A stretch of 64,000 nucleotides of DNA from Coniella vitis (lineage: Eukaryota; Ascomycota; Sordariomycetes; Diaporthales; Schizoparmaceae), in the NCBI GenBank assembly GCA_011317545.1, contig WUJK01000003.1, forward strand, positions 1,116,001 through 1,180,000, given 5' to 3'. A program made the position numbers and the translations under genes. Position 1 is the first letter of the stretch, and each line of letters begins with the position of its first letter. Shown in pieces: positions 1-11,869 of the stretch. Under the pieces are notes generated by a model. The model saw only the letters and a list, made by a program, of their open reading frames with translations. It ran no database searches and was not told where the DNA came from.

Positions 1-370
1 TCCCTCCTTCTCCTCAAAGAACCGGAATGACGCAGACACAACTTACGTAGGTAGCGTCTCCGATGTGGATCGATCTTTTGCGCAAATTATTCTCTTTTGA
101 GACTATTCTCTCGCCCAAAGATGCAAGCACTCGCTCTCGTTCGTTCGTCTTGAGATCTCGGCGGTCTTTTGGATCAAAAGAAAAAGGAGTCTAGCCACTT
201 GCAAGAACCTTTCCTTACTTCTACCTAGAGCTTTCCCATTTTGCTCTGAAGCCCAAGCACCACAACGCCTTCCAAACGATTCTCTCTCCCCAAACCAGCC
301 ATGGAAAAGAAGAAAGAAGAAAGAAAATCAAGTCATGCTGGCTAGAGACACCATGGCGCGGGCCCTGCTC
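1..370. other. Gene-free left edge
   Basis: This is the sequence downstream of the minus-strand UBX gene, so it probably contains that gene's 3' untranslated region. It has CT-rich stretches and no credible coding region on either strand. A neighbouring gene may begin to the left of the window. Confidence 0.5.
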
Positions 371-2167
371 TCAAGCCTCAATGTATTCAATCATGACCGT
401 AGCTTGCTTGAGACCAGCCTCTTCCACCGTCTTGTCCAGGTCTTGCAGCAAATCTTGACCCTGCGGCATCACCTTGAGCTCAAACTCCATGCCAGCCTTG
501 TCTCCCAGGGGCTCGGCCTTGAGCCACTCGTAGATGCGTCGCACCGTGTCAGCTAGGGCAAACCGGCGAATCACCCTGCCGTCGGCGTGCCGGAACTGGA
601 TCCTCGTCACGCTCGGACTCTGCTCCGGCTCCACATGTGGCTGGTCGGCTGCAATGCTTGCAAATACAGAGTTCTGTGCTGCCGGTGCTGCTGTTACTGC
701 GGCTCCGCTGTCATCCCCGGCACCTGGTGCATCTGTCATGAGCTCGTCGTCCTTGCCGGCAACCGCCTTACCCTTGCCCTTGTCCAGCTCGACTGACTTG
801 GTGAGAGCATCAGGGTCATGCACGTTGGCTCCAGCCAAAGTAGCATTACCATTTGTCGTCTCCAGACTGTTCCGCATCGCCATCTCAAGCATTTCCTCCT
901 CTGTCATGCGGTCCACATCCACCGCCTTCTGAGGCGCCTTTTGCTTCGACACGGGGTTCTTGCTGTTGATTGCCAGCGAGTAGCGGTCCAGGAACTCGAC
1001 TAACTGCGCATGGAAGTCCTGTGCCGACGGAAACGGAATGCCGGACCATACCTTGACCTGTTCTCCTGTGCGCGGGTCGATGATGGCTACGTGGGGGAAG
1101 TTGTCACGATTGTCTTGGGCGTGAGGCGGGAAGTAAAAAGTGTTGTACTGCGTAGCGCGTGGGTCATCCTTGGAGTATTGCAAGAAGATGAAGCTCTCCT
1201 TGACCAGGGCGACGACTGCCGCATCCTTCCAGATATCCCGGTTCAATGCCTGGCAGTTGAAATCGTTCATGTCTTGCACGTTGACCAGAATCCACTTTTT
1301 CACATCCTTGCCCTCGTCTCTTGCCTCGTCCCACGTAAGGTGTGCCATGAGGTCGTACGGCGGGCGAAAGAGGTCGGCAAGGCGCTGGGCCCGGTCGCTA
1401 GTCGCACCACCAGCGGCCTGCGCAAAAGAGCGGTTCGCTGGCTGGCTGTCGTCTTCCCAGATGGACTGGCCAAAGGGGTTGCCTCTCACTATGTGTCATC
1501 TTTGTCAGTTTTGTTTCCGTTTTTTTTTTTTTTTTTCGTGGCATGTAGCCTTTTTGTCCTCCGAATCCGTGTCAAGGCCATTCTTACATTGTGGCTGGCG
1601 AGCTCTCCAGGTCGGGAGCCTGAAATCGTCCTCGTCAGCGGCACCAAAGCCGCTGGGAGCCACGAGAGTCTCTGTTGTCCGTCCAATCGGGGCACGTACG
1701 CCATCTGGGTTGGCAGCTCCCTCGCCATACATTTCCTCTTGCAGTCGACGGGCCATAGCGGCATCATCGCTCTCTTGTGCAATTCGCTGCAGATTGTCTG
1801 TATCTGTCTCGCCCTCTTCGGCATCGGGGTCGTCTGGAATATCAAAGTCGTCGTCGATTTCGACTTCGTCGTCGTCAGAGTCTATGTGGATGACACCAGC
1901 AGCATCTTGTCGGCCAATCGAGCGGGAGGCAGCCTGCGGGCGAGCAGTCGACGGGTTGTTACTACTGGAGGCGGCGGCGGCGGCGGCAGCTGTGGAGGCA
2001 CCACCAGCCGGGGCGGAATGTGAAAAGGAGCTGGCAATGTCTGGGTTTTCAAAGAACATATTAACGGCAGCCATGACATCGCCTTCGGTCATGCTCAAGC
2101 ATCCTGCAGCGACTGTAGCGTTCTGGTCTGTGATGGCCATGAACTGGGCCACTGCATCATCCTCCAT
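371..2167 (-). CDS. UBX5: UBX-domain Cdc48/p97 adaptor, UBX5/UBXN7 type
   Basis: This is predicted to be a substrate adaptor of the Cdc48/p97 segregase in ubiquitin-dependent degradation. Two exons, 2167-1588 and 1488-371, are joined across a 99-nt intron with a GTAAGA donor, giving 565 residues. The order of parts is a UBA-like ubiquitin-binding helix bundle at about residues 1-50 (starts MEDDAVAQF), an acidic disordered region, a thioredoxin-like UAS domain at about 229-363, a UIM-like helix at about 388-404 (EEEMLEMAMRNSLE) and a C-terminal UBX fold at about 484-565. This order is that of yeast Ubx5 and human UBXN7. The ATG at 2167 is the first in frame, because the reading frame further upstream has only a TTG. 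The intron contains a T17 run. ECM29 lies next on the same strand. Confidence 0.9.
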
Positions 2168-3530
2168 CTTGGCGGCTGTGTACTGTCGGCACGTGAAAGC
2201 TGGGGGACTCGAACTTGTTGGGTGGTCGGCAGTGGAGAGCTCTTTGAAGCAAACAAAGAAACAAAGAGCGACGGTTGCCTGCTCTGCTTCTAGAAGCTTA
2301 TCTGCAACGCAAGCTGAAAAAGCAGGCCGGGTCGGCACGTCACGTCCGCTCAAGCGACGGATCACACACCCCGCAGCTTTTCGTGTTGGTGGGCCGCGTT
2401 GCCGCTTCCAGGGTGCGAGATTGAAGAAGTGTGGTTGAGCAGGCGCTGACAAGTCTGGTTCACAGTCAATTCCGCGCCAGTAGAGGCCCGCTGCTTTTTT
2501 GCTTCGAGAGCTTGACGACGGAAAGGCAAGATGGTTCGTGCCTGGTGGCGAGGCTTACTCGGACTCGTTGAGTTGGCGTTGAGCGGCAGGCCGACAGGCA
2601 CGTCTGGAGCTGTCGGCACAGACAGAACGAGGGGGTGAGGGGAAGAAGAGTTCGAATATTCCGTGACGGGTGGTCCACCTGCGAGCTTCGTTTCGTTGTT
2701 GAGAGGCGCAAAGTTGGCGAGGTGCAAGTTGACTGGTGGTGTGGTTTGAGGTTGAGGTTGAGACGGAATGGGCAAGGTTCTAAAGCAGCAGCTCTGGTGT
2801 TCCCACTGCCGGCCATCAAAACCCTTTAGGCGGCGCTGCATGACGCAACCTGCATCTCACAGAGGCCTGACGCGCTGGGCTCAGGCGCTGAATCACAGGC
2901 TTGACAGGGGACCCTTATAGCACGTATATGCCTTAGGTTAGCAGTGCAGTACGTACCTGAAGAGGCTTCCTCCACACGCACGCAACGCGTCAGAACTGCA
3001 TACATAACCCCTCACCACCACGAAGAGGACATCTGACTAATATCACGAGGTAACAATTGCAATCACTCGCTGCAATATGCTTACAAGCCTATAATTCATC
3101 TTTGCTTAGCATGACATGGCTAATGTAAAGAAATAGAAATATTGGCTTCATACCCTACACAATAGGCAATACAAAAAGGCTGCTAATATTCACAGGCAAA
3201 ACAAACCCTCAAAATAGCCAAGGCCTCTATGATCAGTCCTTCCCTACTATGCTCAGCTCCCCAGTAGACTATATAATACTCGATAGTCTCAACAACGAAG
3301 AATCAAGTAACCAACCCCCACCAGATAGCTATGAAGATTATCACAGTGCCTATATGAGAACCGCAAGATACTTGACTCTCTAATATGAACGTTAACATAC
3401 CACCATCTTTACGAAACCATTAGTCCGAAACTCGAATTCAACCTCTACACTTCTATTATAGACAACAAACCCATCCTTAACTCCTCAAGATTGCAATATC
3501 AACTCATAGCAATCGACTAAGCCCCTCCCC
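2168..3530. other. Intergenic: UBX5 promoter and ECM29 3' region
   Basis: Both flanking genes are on the minus strand, so this holds the UBX5 5' leader and promoter and the ECM29 3' region. Bases 2890-3500 are clearly richer in A+T and in TA steps than the flanks. Short open frames at 2362-2841 show no codon pattern or motif and were not accepted. Confidence 0.5.
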
Positions 3531-6500
3531 CTACATCTCCCCCCTCGCATCCTTCAAAACCTTCATCACATCTCCCGCCCGCTCCCCTTGGATCGCAACA
3601 TCCAACACCTCTTTCAGCCTCTTTTCAACTTCAGTTTCGTCACCACCACCACCAGAAGCACCACTCGCAACAACAACAACACCCAACGCCTTACCAGCCT
3701 TGATAAGCGCAACCACCGCCCTCGCCCTCGCCAACCGATGCGCCTCAACACCCACATCCGGCTGATCTACGTCCAAACTCTCCAAATATCGCACCAACAA
3801 CTTGCTCTTGTTCACCTCGGCGTCCTTGTCCGTATCCTGCTTGTTATGCGTCTCTTTCTGCTCCTCACCACCACTACTACCACCACCAACCTTGACAGCC
3901 TCCTCCATCAACGCCCGCACGCAATCATACCACACCTCCCTCCGCACGGAATCAAAATTCTTCTTGGCCACTCTGCCGCTCCCAGTCCCAGCATCAGGCT
4001 TCAGAAACGGCATCACTGCACCCGCAATCTCCTCCAAGACCACCGCCGGGCCTGCCTCCCTCATCCTCCTCCGATTATACCCTCTCGCAAGCGCTCCAAC
4101 ACCGTTCACAACAGTCTTGTAAACAAGCACCTCCTTCTCCCGCGCCAGCTGCTGTGCCTTGTTGTCCACCGCATCGATATCCATCTTGTCTCCCTCACCG
4201 TCCTCATCCGCATACTCCTCCAAAAACGGCTTGACAATCCCGACTACATCCTCCCACAGTCCCCTTCCGGCCAAGTCTTCTCTCGCAGCGGCACATGCCC
4301 CGAGACACTTGAAAGCGTGTACCCGATACGCATCATTATTCCGCTTCGCCTCGCGAATCACAATCTTCTTCAGCTGCGCCGCAACAGCCACCTTCTCCTT
4401 CTTCACCTTCTCTTCATCCACCCCATCCCCACTACCAACAGTCACATCCCAAAACACCCTCGCTTTCACATGCACGTCCTCCAACGCCTCCAACAACCTC
4501 TCCTTGCCGTCAAAAGTCTTCAACGCAAGCGCCTTTTCAAAGCACGGCCACAGCAGCCCCATCTGCTTCTCATTCACCTTCCCACCCATCATTTCGCCCG
4601 TGCCAACAACAGCCTTGACCGCATCGCCCACAGCCAACGCACCAGCATGCTTCAAGCTCCACTGCGGCGCATCCAGACTCCTCTGCACTAGCCTGACGAT
4701 CTCGGGGATGAACCGCGTTGCGGATCGGGCAGACCCCGCATGCGTCTCCCATACTTCATTCTTGAACGCCTTGGCAACGTACTCGTCCGTGTCATGCATG
4801 CCCAAGAAGCTAAACGGCAGGAGGGTTCCCTCCAGCGCAGCAAAATGGTCAGGCGAGATCTTGCTCAGCGAAACCACCGCCGCCGCGACTTTCTCCCGTC
4901 TCGCTTCGTCTTCGGCCGAAAAGTACAGACTGATGAACCGCTCGACAAAGCGTTCCCTCGCTTCTTGCGGAGCTTGGCGCATGATGTACGCTGCGGCGCG
5001 CGCATATCCATTGCTTACTTCGTCGTTGCGGTCGAGACACTGCTTCTCCATGAGCTGGAGGAACCGCGCCGCAAAGGGTTGGAAATCGTTCGTGTGCCGT
5101 GTTGCAAGCGTCCCCAGGACCCGGCCACAGCCAACCTTTGTCGGCATGCCAATCGCACTCTTGACCGTCTCCTCGATTCCCTGAGCAAGAGCTGGCATGG
5201 TCTCGGCGTCAACGTTCCGCAAACAGTTCTCAATCGCCTGAAAGATGGGACTCTGCCCGACCATCTGACTGCGCAACTTGTCAATCTTGCCTCTATCGTC
5301 ATCCCCAAAGCGCTGGTAGTAGTAGTTCACAGCATCAGGCTCGATTGTGCTCAGCAAGCCAAGCATGTGCGTCACAATCGTAGCAATGTAAGGACGGAGC
5401 GCCTTGCCGCCCGTCTTGGTAATGGTGATGACCGTCGTGATGGCAAAACCCTTGACCTCGTCGACACTGCTCTCAATCCCATTATCAGAGAGCAGGAATG
5501 GCAACGTCGACGACATCATGTCGCGCGCCGAAGCCGACACACCGCTTTCTTCAAGCTGCCGCGTCAGAGTGTTTGCCATGCCCATACACAGCCGCAGGGC
5601 TGATTCGCGCACCGTGGCCTTGACGTCGTCAAGCACCTTGAGCGCCTTGGTCCAGATCTCAGCATAGTATCTTTCATACTGCGCAAACGGCCGTCCGCTA
5701 ATCAGATCTGTGACGGCCGCGCAGCTGGCTTGTCGCACGCGCCATTCCTTGCCGTGGATGGACTTGAGCAGGTCCGTTATGATGGCGTCAAAGTGCGCTT
5801 CCACAACGGCATTTGAGTCCTTGACGAGCGCTTTCCAGATATCGTTCATGGAACGCTGCACATTCGGGTTCGGGTCGAAGCGATAGCGGTATAGTTTGGG
5901 GTAGAGCTTGGGGTCAACCTCAGATTCGGACAGGATATTGCTCAGGCCAAACCGGCCAAAGGCCGAGCGGGTCGACCACGTTGCAGCGTTGGATGCAAGG
6001 GACATGAACTTGTAGACAAGTGTCTGATCGCCGACTTCATTCGCCAGGTTGACAATGTCCTTGTAGGAAGTGACGGACTTGCCCTCGCCTGTTGGCAGCG
6101 CGCCAGCCTCAAACAGCTCCGTCTCCTCTTCCACTTTGAGCTGCGTGCCTGAACCGGTGAACGCGCCAACCAGATCCTTGACGAGGTCTTCCTTGAGCGC
6201 AGGGTCGCCCTTTTCGTAGACGAGTGCCAAGCCGCGCGACGCAGTCTCTTGCACAAGCTCGTCGCGCGCGCTGAGAAGACGCATAAAAGCGACCTGACAC
6301 TCGCGAAGCCGAGACTGTATCTCAGGGAGATGTGAGCAGTGCTGGATGACGCAAAACAGCCAGATTCCCGATGCCTTGAGCAGGGAAGGCTTGGTGGCCT
6401 TGCAATCCGTCAAGATCTTATTCAAAACCTCCTGGATCTTGTCAGCGCGCTTGCCCACGCGGTAGTCATCCGTACAAGATTCCACATCCACAGTCAATTG

Positions 6501-9377
6501 AACGACATCCGAGTCCCAGCGGGCAATGGTCGCAGTAATGGCCTCACCAATGGCAAAGTGCACCTCGGCTTGCCGCAATTCGTGCAGTTCGTAGAGTCTG
6601 GCCAACACGCTGTCCACGTCGGCATCGTTTCCTTCCCGTCCAATGGTTAACCGGCCCAGAGCGGTGATTGCGCGCTCGTTGCCCTTTTTGCATAACGGAA
6701 CCAACAAGTTGACATGTGCCTCAATGGGAGTGTCCGTGGGGACAACGATAGACGCCGTCCACAATTGCGCCATGGTGGTGAAGATGGTATCCTGCAAGGA
6801 TGCCGACGCGCTTTGCAAACCGTCAACAGGCGGTAGCCACTGGCCCGGGCGCGTGCCCGTAGTATCCGGTGCCTCTTGGCCCTTTAGGAATGTATGGCGC
6901 AGGCTTTGTATCGCCGCCGCCGCTGCTTCGTCAAGTACAGCCTTGTCATCGCCATTTACCTGCCTCTTGTCAGTCCCGTCAGTCTTTCGCCTCTTGGAAG
7001 GAGGAGGTGGGCGTGGGTGTTGGGAGCTCACCTCTCCAGGCCCATCAAGAGCCAACGACGACTTGACAAACTGATGAGGATAGTATCTGCCTCGAGACCA
7101 CAAATACCCCAAGGCCAAGAAAGCGCCCTCGGCAGAGTTCATCTCAGCGCCTACAGCCGTCTTCCACCTGCCGGACCGCTCGAGCAGGATATGGTGTGCT
7201 GCATTACACAACTCCAGAGGCACCGCAGGGTGCGCGCCGAGTATACCGAACGCACGCGCGGCAAGACTCCTCACCTCCTTCTTGTTCGACTGGAGCACCG
7301 CAAGCAATCTTCCAAGGCCCTTGACAGCAGAGGATGCCAGAACGGCACGGGGACACAGCGATGCCACCTCGACAAAGACACGTGCACACTCTTCTGTCAT
7401 GGCTTTGTCCTCTTGTATGCCTTCAAAAGCAGCCTCGAGCAGATCTGCTAAAGCAGTTCCCTCCACACCCGCGAGGTATTTCCGTATTGTGTCGCGGGTC
7501 TGTTTGTCCGTCTGCACCAACGTCTCGAGCTGCCTCTCCCACCCAGGCTCAAGCTTGAACTCGTCCTTGAGCGCAGCGAGGAACAAGATCCGCTTGCAGT
7601 ATGTCACCGCCGTCGGGAACGCGCTGTCCGCCAAGCCCGTGAAATTCTGCAGCGCTTGTGGCCCATCAACTTGCATTGCAGACCCGAAGCCAATGGCCTC
7701 CCTAAAGAAGGTCTGCACGAGGCTCTGCCAATCGGGTAGCTGTGTGGTGATGTTCTCGTCATTGACCCGATATGTCCACGGATCAAGGCCCTTGTGTCCC
7801 TCTTCGGCAACCTCGGTGCGCTCGTCGGTCCGTCCAGCAATAGCGAGTATATCCACCCACCTCGCGGTAGGGTCTGCCAAGGGAAGACACTGGTTGGCCC
7901 ATTTCGTCGCGGCGTGGCGTACACTGCGAACGACGTCGCCGCCATCGGGTAGAGTCATGTACGTGAGGATAATGGTGCGCAGCTGCTCAGCCTCGCTGCT
8001 ATCTGACCTAAAAAGAGAAGTCATACTCGAAAGAGCCCCCTCAATATTGACCACGACCTCCGGTGTCGGGTCCTCAGCAAGAGAGCGGAACAGCCATGCG
8101 ACCAGGTGCAGGAGCTTGGATTCCTCCATTACAGAGCCCTTTGCCAACACGCCCACCGTCTCGTAGGCCCTTGCGCGCAGAATCTGGTCGTCGAGTGGGT
8201 TCGTCGACCGCCGTTCTGGCTTTGGTCTTGGCCAGCCCTGTTCCTGCGTGATGAAATTCCGTAGCAGCTCAATCAACTCTGGCCCAATGGTAAAGTCTCC
8301 TCTTCCGGGTCCTATGCGAGCAACCCAGTTGATGTACTCAAACAACGCCTTGTGGATCTTGGTCAGCTGGAGGCCGTCTGGCGTCGGCTCATCCGTAGCA
8401 GACCCAGCACCGCCGATATCCCGTCTGACAACCGCCAGTATATCTCGCGTGAATTTCGAGCTCGTTGCCTCTGCTGACTTGGACAGCAAGTTGAGTATGC
8501 GTATCCGGTACGGTGCTGGGAGTTGCGCATGCCGCTCAAACAACGCCCTGACTCGTGCCTCATCCTCCAAGCTCGCCTTGTTGCGCATCAAGATGGCTTC
8601 ACCAACCCCGTTGATCCGATAGTCGCTGCTACTTGCAGCGTATACCGCGGGCAAGAAGCGTTCGTCATCGGTGAACGCTCCGCTCTCAAGCATCTTTGCA
8701 GCACGGATCCTCGTTGCAGAAAGATCCAAACCACCGGAAGGAATACTCCACGTCTCAGCCGGCTTACCCAGCGTAAAGAAAGTAACGTCTGCCACGGTCA
8801 GCCCAGGCGACCGCTTGCCGTCTGCCACCACAAGAAGCAGCAGCTGGCCCAGCTTGGTCGCCACGAACGCTGCGTCTTTGGCATTTCCGTCCAGGCCGAG
8901 CGCAGCACGGAATCCTTCATCCTCCTTGCTACCACGCGGTGGAACGGAGATATCCTTGAGGGCATGTAGCAACAGATTGAACCGCGCACCAGCAGTGTGA
9001 CCGCTGTCTGCAGCGATGCCGTCCACGAGCACCTTTACCAAGCCTCTCCGCTCCTCAGCGCCAATCCGCTCAATACTGTGCTGTGCAAACCCAATGTCGA
9101 GCTGTCTGATGACGGGATGAGGGTTCTTGATGTATTGGTCCAGCAGCGTGGCAACGGGCAACACAACATCCGGGGACTGGATAAAGGTCTTGAGGCGGGA
9201 GGCGACAAGGACGACTTTTTGGCGGACAGCAGCGTGTTCGCTGCCAGCCTTGAGGAGTAGAGGCGCCAGGAAGGTCTTGAGGAGGGCGGATAGTTTGGGA
9301 CCGTCGTTGGCGACGTTGAGAATGCGCAGGTTGACCTTGTCAACGAGCTCGAGCTCGCGCTGTTCAGTGGAGGCCAT
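3531..9377 (-). CDS. ECM29: Proteasome adaptor and scaffold protein Ecm29
   Basis: Ecm29 is a HEAT-repeat protein that binds the 26S proteasome, tethers 19S to 20S, and acts in proteasome quality control. This single-exon frame gives 1948 residues, close to the usual 1800-1900 or so. The N-terminus has the family block of the Ecm29 N-terminal region (QRELELVDKVNLRILN, then KLSALLKTFLAPLLL), and helical HEAT-like repeats continue to the end. A basic stretch (PPPPSKRRKTD) near residue 810 could act as a nuclear localisation signal. The start at 9377 is the only in-frame ATG near the family N-terminus; the 85 codons upstream are open but lack ATG. The tail has Gly/Ser and Lys/Glu low-complexity inserts. 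No intron is needed; a 39-nt GT-AG match inside the frame is too short to be one. Confidence 0.93.
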   Translation of the reverse strand: MASTEQRELELVDKVNLRILNVANDGPKLSALLKTFLAPLLLKAGSEHAAVRQKVVLVASRLKTFIQSPDVVLPVATLLDQYIKNPHPVIRQLDIGFAQHSIERIGAEERRGLVKVLVDGIAADSGHTAGARFNLLLHALKDISVPPRGSKEDEGFRAALGLDGNAKDAAFVATKLGQLLLLVVADGKRSPGLTVADVTFFTLGKPAETWSIPSGGLDLSATRIRAAKMLESGAFTDDERFLPAVYAASSSDYRINGVGEAILMRNKASLEDEARVRALFERHAQLPAPYRIRILNLLSKSAEATSSKFTRDILAVVRRDIGGAGSATDEPTPDGLQLTKIHKALFEYINWVARIGPGRGDFTIGPELIELLRNFITQEQGWPRPKPERRSTNPLDDQILRARAYETVGVLAKGSVMEESKLLHLVAWLFRSLAEDPTPEVVVNIEGALSSMTSLFRSDSSEAEQLRTIILTYMTLPDGGDVVRSVRHAATKWANQCLPLADPTARWVDILAIAGRTDERTEVAEEGHKGLDPWTYRVNDENITTQLPDWQSLVQTFFREAIGFGSAMQVDGPQALQNFTGLADSAFPTAVTYCKRILFLAALKDEFKLEPGWERQLETLVQTDKQTRDTIRKYLAGVEGTALADLLEAAFEGIQEDKAMTEECARVFVEVASLCPRAVLASSAVKGLGRLLAVLQSNKKEVRSLAARAFGILGAHPAVPLELCNAAHHILLERSGRWKTAVGAEMNSAEGAFLALGYLWSRGRYYPHQFVKSSLALDGPGEVSSQHPRPPPPSKRRKTDGTDKRQVNGDDKAVLDEAAAAAIQSLRHTFLKGQEAPDTTGTRPGQWLPPVDGLQSASASLQDTIFTTMAQLWTASIVVPTDTPIEAHVNLLVPLCKKGNERAITALGRLTIGREGNDADVDSVLARLYELHELRQAEVHFAIGEAITATIARWDSDVVQLTVDVESCTDDYRVGKRADKIQEVLNKILTDCKATKPSLLKASGIWLFCVIQHCSHLPEIQSRLRECQVAFMRLLSARDELVQETASRGLALVYEKGDPALKEDLVKDLVGAFTGSGTQLKVEEETELFEAGALPTGEGKSVTSYKDIVNLANEVGDQTLVYKFMSLASNAATWSTRSAFGRFGLSNILSESEVDPKLYPKLYRYRFDPNPNVQRSMNDIWKALVKDSNAVVEAHFDAIITDLLKSIHGKEWRVRQASCAAVTDLISGRPFAQYERYYAEIWTKALKVLDDVKATVRESALRLCMGMANTLTRQLEESGVSASARDMMSSTLPFLLSDNGIESSVDEVKGFAITTVITITKTGGKALRPYIATIVTHMLGLLSTIEPDAVNYYYQRFGDDDRGKIDKLRSQMVGQSPIFQAIENCLRNVDAETMPALAQGIEETVKSAIGMPTKVGCGRVLGTLATRHTNDFQPFAARFLQLMEKQCLDRNDEVSNGYARAAAYIMRQAPQEARERFVERFISLYFSAEDEARREKVAAAVVSLSKISPDHFAALEGTLLPFSFLGMHDTDEYVAKAFKNEVWETHAGSARSATRFIPEIVRLVQRSLDAPQWSLKHAGALAVGDAVKAVVGTGEMMGGKVNEKQMGLLWPCFEKALALKTFDGKERLLEALEDVHVKARVFWDVTVGSGDGVDEEKVKKEKVAVAAQLKKIVIREAKRNNDAYRVHAFKCLGACAAAREDLAGRGLWEDVVGIVKPFLEEYADEDGEGDKMDIDAVDNKAQQLAREKEVLVYKTVVNGVGALARGYNRRRMREAGPAVVLEEIAGAVMPFLKPDAGTGSGRVAKKNFDSVRREVWYDCVRALMEEAVKVGGGSSGGEEQKETHNKQDTDKDAEVNKSKLLVRYLESLDVDQPDVGVEAHRLARARAVVALIKAGKALGVVVVASGASGGGGDETEVEKRLKEVLDVAIQGERAGDVMKVLKDARGEM

Positions 9378-10567
9378 GGCGGGGTGCGCGTCCCATGTGG
9401 TTGGGAGGGCAAAGGAGAATAGTATGGAATGTAAAGCTTGCGCAGGGTGTTGGCGCCAAAACCGGAGACGACGGCGGTGGCGGTACGATTGGCGACAATG
9501 TGACGGTAGAGATATGTAGTTGTTGTTGTTGTTGCCGTTGTTGTTGGATGTCGAGGTCAGTGTCGATGCCGGTTTGGCAGGAAGATGCACCAAGAAGCCG
9601 TCTGGACGCCGAGCAAAATGATCGTGAGACAACAGAGATATAAGAGAAAACGCCGCCTAGCCTATGTGTGTCGTCGTCGCAAGATGAGCGCCTGCCTGCC
9701 TCTCTTTCTCAAGGTGGATGATGTTTGACGGTCTGCCCAACCAAGTCCTTGGCCCTTCAGCCAGCAGCCTGTTCACGCGGCCGCTTGCTACAATGAGCTC
9801 GCCGACAGAGGCCAGTGCTCGTCACTGTTGGCTGGCTTCGTTGCCTGGTTGCGTACCTAAACAACCCCCGGCTAGTGGTTAGCTCCAGGGCTCAGCAGTG
9901 CCTCGGCACGCTATAGTTGCCAGCTGTTAGCGGCAAATTTACTGAACCAGGGGCACTGAATGTCACTATCATGTACAGGCTGCTGGGTTTGTAACGAACT
10001 ATTTGGGTCCATTTCACGCTTTGGATGGGAGGAAACTCTTCCCGGACAAGCTGAGAGCATGAGAAAGATATCTGCTATTCATGGCTGCTTTGATCTTTCA
10101 CCGCTCTCCGTTCTGATACGAGACTCCTGTGTACCCTCCATTTCCAAACTCAAACCACGTGGACGGTAAGCAATATACCTGTTCAAGAAATATCAAATGC
10201 AATGGATTCAACATATGCTAATGCCCACTAGGTATACATGGTATTGCTACCCAAAGGGCGCAGAAGACAACCACCCGCTGACGCCCCCCTGTGTGTAACA
10301 TTCTACCCTGCCCAGTTGTGTGTCTGTGTGTGCGTCTTTTACCGTCTTTGATGCAAGGGGAGCCGAATCAACCCCCCCCCTTCTTGTCCCTTTAGTATCT
10401 TCAACACGAGCCACCTTGTGTTCTCTTGTTTTTTTGCTTCTTGACAGCCTTCACGGTGTTGTGTTTTTCTCCGCTGGTCCTTGGTAGGGAGGGTCCTTCT
10501 CGCTGTCTTTTTAACACCCCGCTCTCTCCCCTCTCTTCCCTTCATCTCTCCTTTTCGATTTCTGAAT
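9378..10567. other. Intergenic: ECM29 leader and IDH1 3' region
   Basis: Bases next to 9377 are the ECM29 leader and include a GTT/CAA trinucleotide run near 9518-9545. The remainder separates the ECM29 promoter from the IDH1 3' region. Near 10310-10335 is a short TGTG run, and at 10370-10380 a C-rich tract. No gene was found. Confidence 0.5.
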
Positions 10568-11869
10568 TTAAGCCTTCTCCATCTTGTCGAGGATGGCCTT
10601 GGTGAACTCATTCGTCGTGCTGTTGCCGCCCATGTCACGGGTGCGGATCTTGCCCTCGGCAATCACAGCGTAGATGGCGCGGGAGATGCGGTTGGCGTGG
10701 TCGTCGAGGCCAAGGTGGCGCAGGAGCATGCTGCCAGACAGGATCAAGGCACTGGGGTTGGCCTGGTCCTTGCCCTGGATGTCAAGACCAACGTGGCGGC
10801 AGCCAGGCTCAAAGACGGCAACATCACGGCCCATGTTGCAGCCAGGCACAATACCAGGACCGCCAACCAGCGCAGCGCCAATGTTGGACAGAATGCCACC
10901 GTACAGGTTGGGCATAACCATGACGTCAAACTGCTGAGGCTTAGATACGCACTGCATCGAGGCGTTGTCGACAATCATGTCGTTGGCCTCAATGGTAGGG
11001 TACTCGGCGGCCGTCTTCTGGAAGGTGCTACGGAACAGGCCGTCGGCCAGCTTCATGATGTTGGCCTTGTGGATGCAGGTAACCTTCTTGCGGTTGTTGG
11101 CCAGCGCAAAGCTAAAGGCAAACTTGGCAATACGCTCCGACTTGGCGCGGGTAATAATCTTGAGCGACTCGACAACACCCTTGACCGACTGGTGCTCGAG
11201 ACCAGAGTACTCGCCTTCGGTGTTCTCACGGATGATGCACATGTCGACGTTCTTGTGGCGCGTCTCGTAGCCAGGCACGTTCTTGATGAGCGAGATGGAG
11301 GCATAGATGTCGAGCTCCTGGCGCATGGCAACGTTGAACGACTTGTGGCCCGAGCGCTCAAGAGGCGTGTGCAGAATACCCTTGAGGCCCAGCTTGTTGC
11401 GGCGCAGAGAAGCGACTGACTCCTTGAACATGTCCTCGGTCGAACGCGTGCCCGTGCCCGTCTCAATACCCGTCACATCGAGCTGCTCCCACTCGATTGG
11501 CACATTGTCGGCCTTGAAGATGGTCTTGACGCTCTCGGCCACCTCGGATCCAATACCGTCACCGGGGATGAGGGTGACGGTGTACTTGCCGCCGTACTTG
11601 GCAGGCTTGAAGATGTCGCGCTGGACAGTCGCGTACGATCGAGCGGCGAGCGAGGGCTGGTGCTGCTGGGCGGCGGCGCGCAGGAGGCTCTGTGAGGCAC
11701 AAAGAGGAGAAACAGCTCGTCAGCTTCCTTTTTTATTTACGAGTCTTTTTGTCTCTCTTTGGGATCTCTTTGTTGAGAAGTAAGAGGACGCTAAAGTGAC
11801 CCTTCCACCAGGTCAGTCCACTGAGATGTTACTCACCGTGGCCGTCCTTGTCGAGTTTCTGGACAGCAT
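10568..11869 (-). CDS. IDH1: NAD-dependent isocitrate dehydrogenase subunit 1, mitochondrial
   Basis: This is a subunit of the mitochondrial NAD-isocitrate dehydrogenase that oxidises isocitrate to 2-oxoglutarate in the citric acid cycle; in yeast Idh1 is the regulatory (AMP-binding) partner of catalytic Idh2. Exon 1 (11869-11837) encodes only 11 residues, MLSRNSTRTAT. A 147-nt intron with GTGAGT and CACAG signals follows, then exon 2 (11689-10568), giving 384 residues. The start is rich in Arg, Ser and Ala and lacks acidic residues, as expected for a mitochondrial presequence. The mature part begins near KYGGKYTVTLIPGDGIG. Later family blocks are IRENTEGEYSGLEH and HKANIMKLADGLF. The TPLERSGHKS segment, in place of the catalytic-subunit loop, favours Idh1 over Idh2. 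The ATG is the only one giving the targeting peptide. Confidence 0.95.

Noticed and set aside
6990..7030. Possible 39-nt intron (GTGAGC to AAG) in ECM29
   Set aside because: Too short for a spliceosomal intron in these fungi, and the frame stays open without it.
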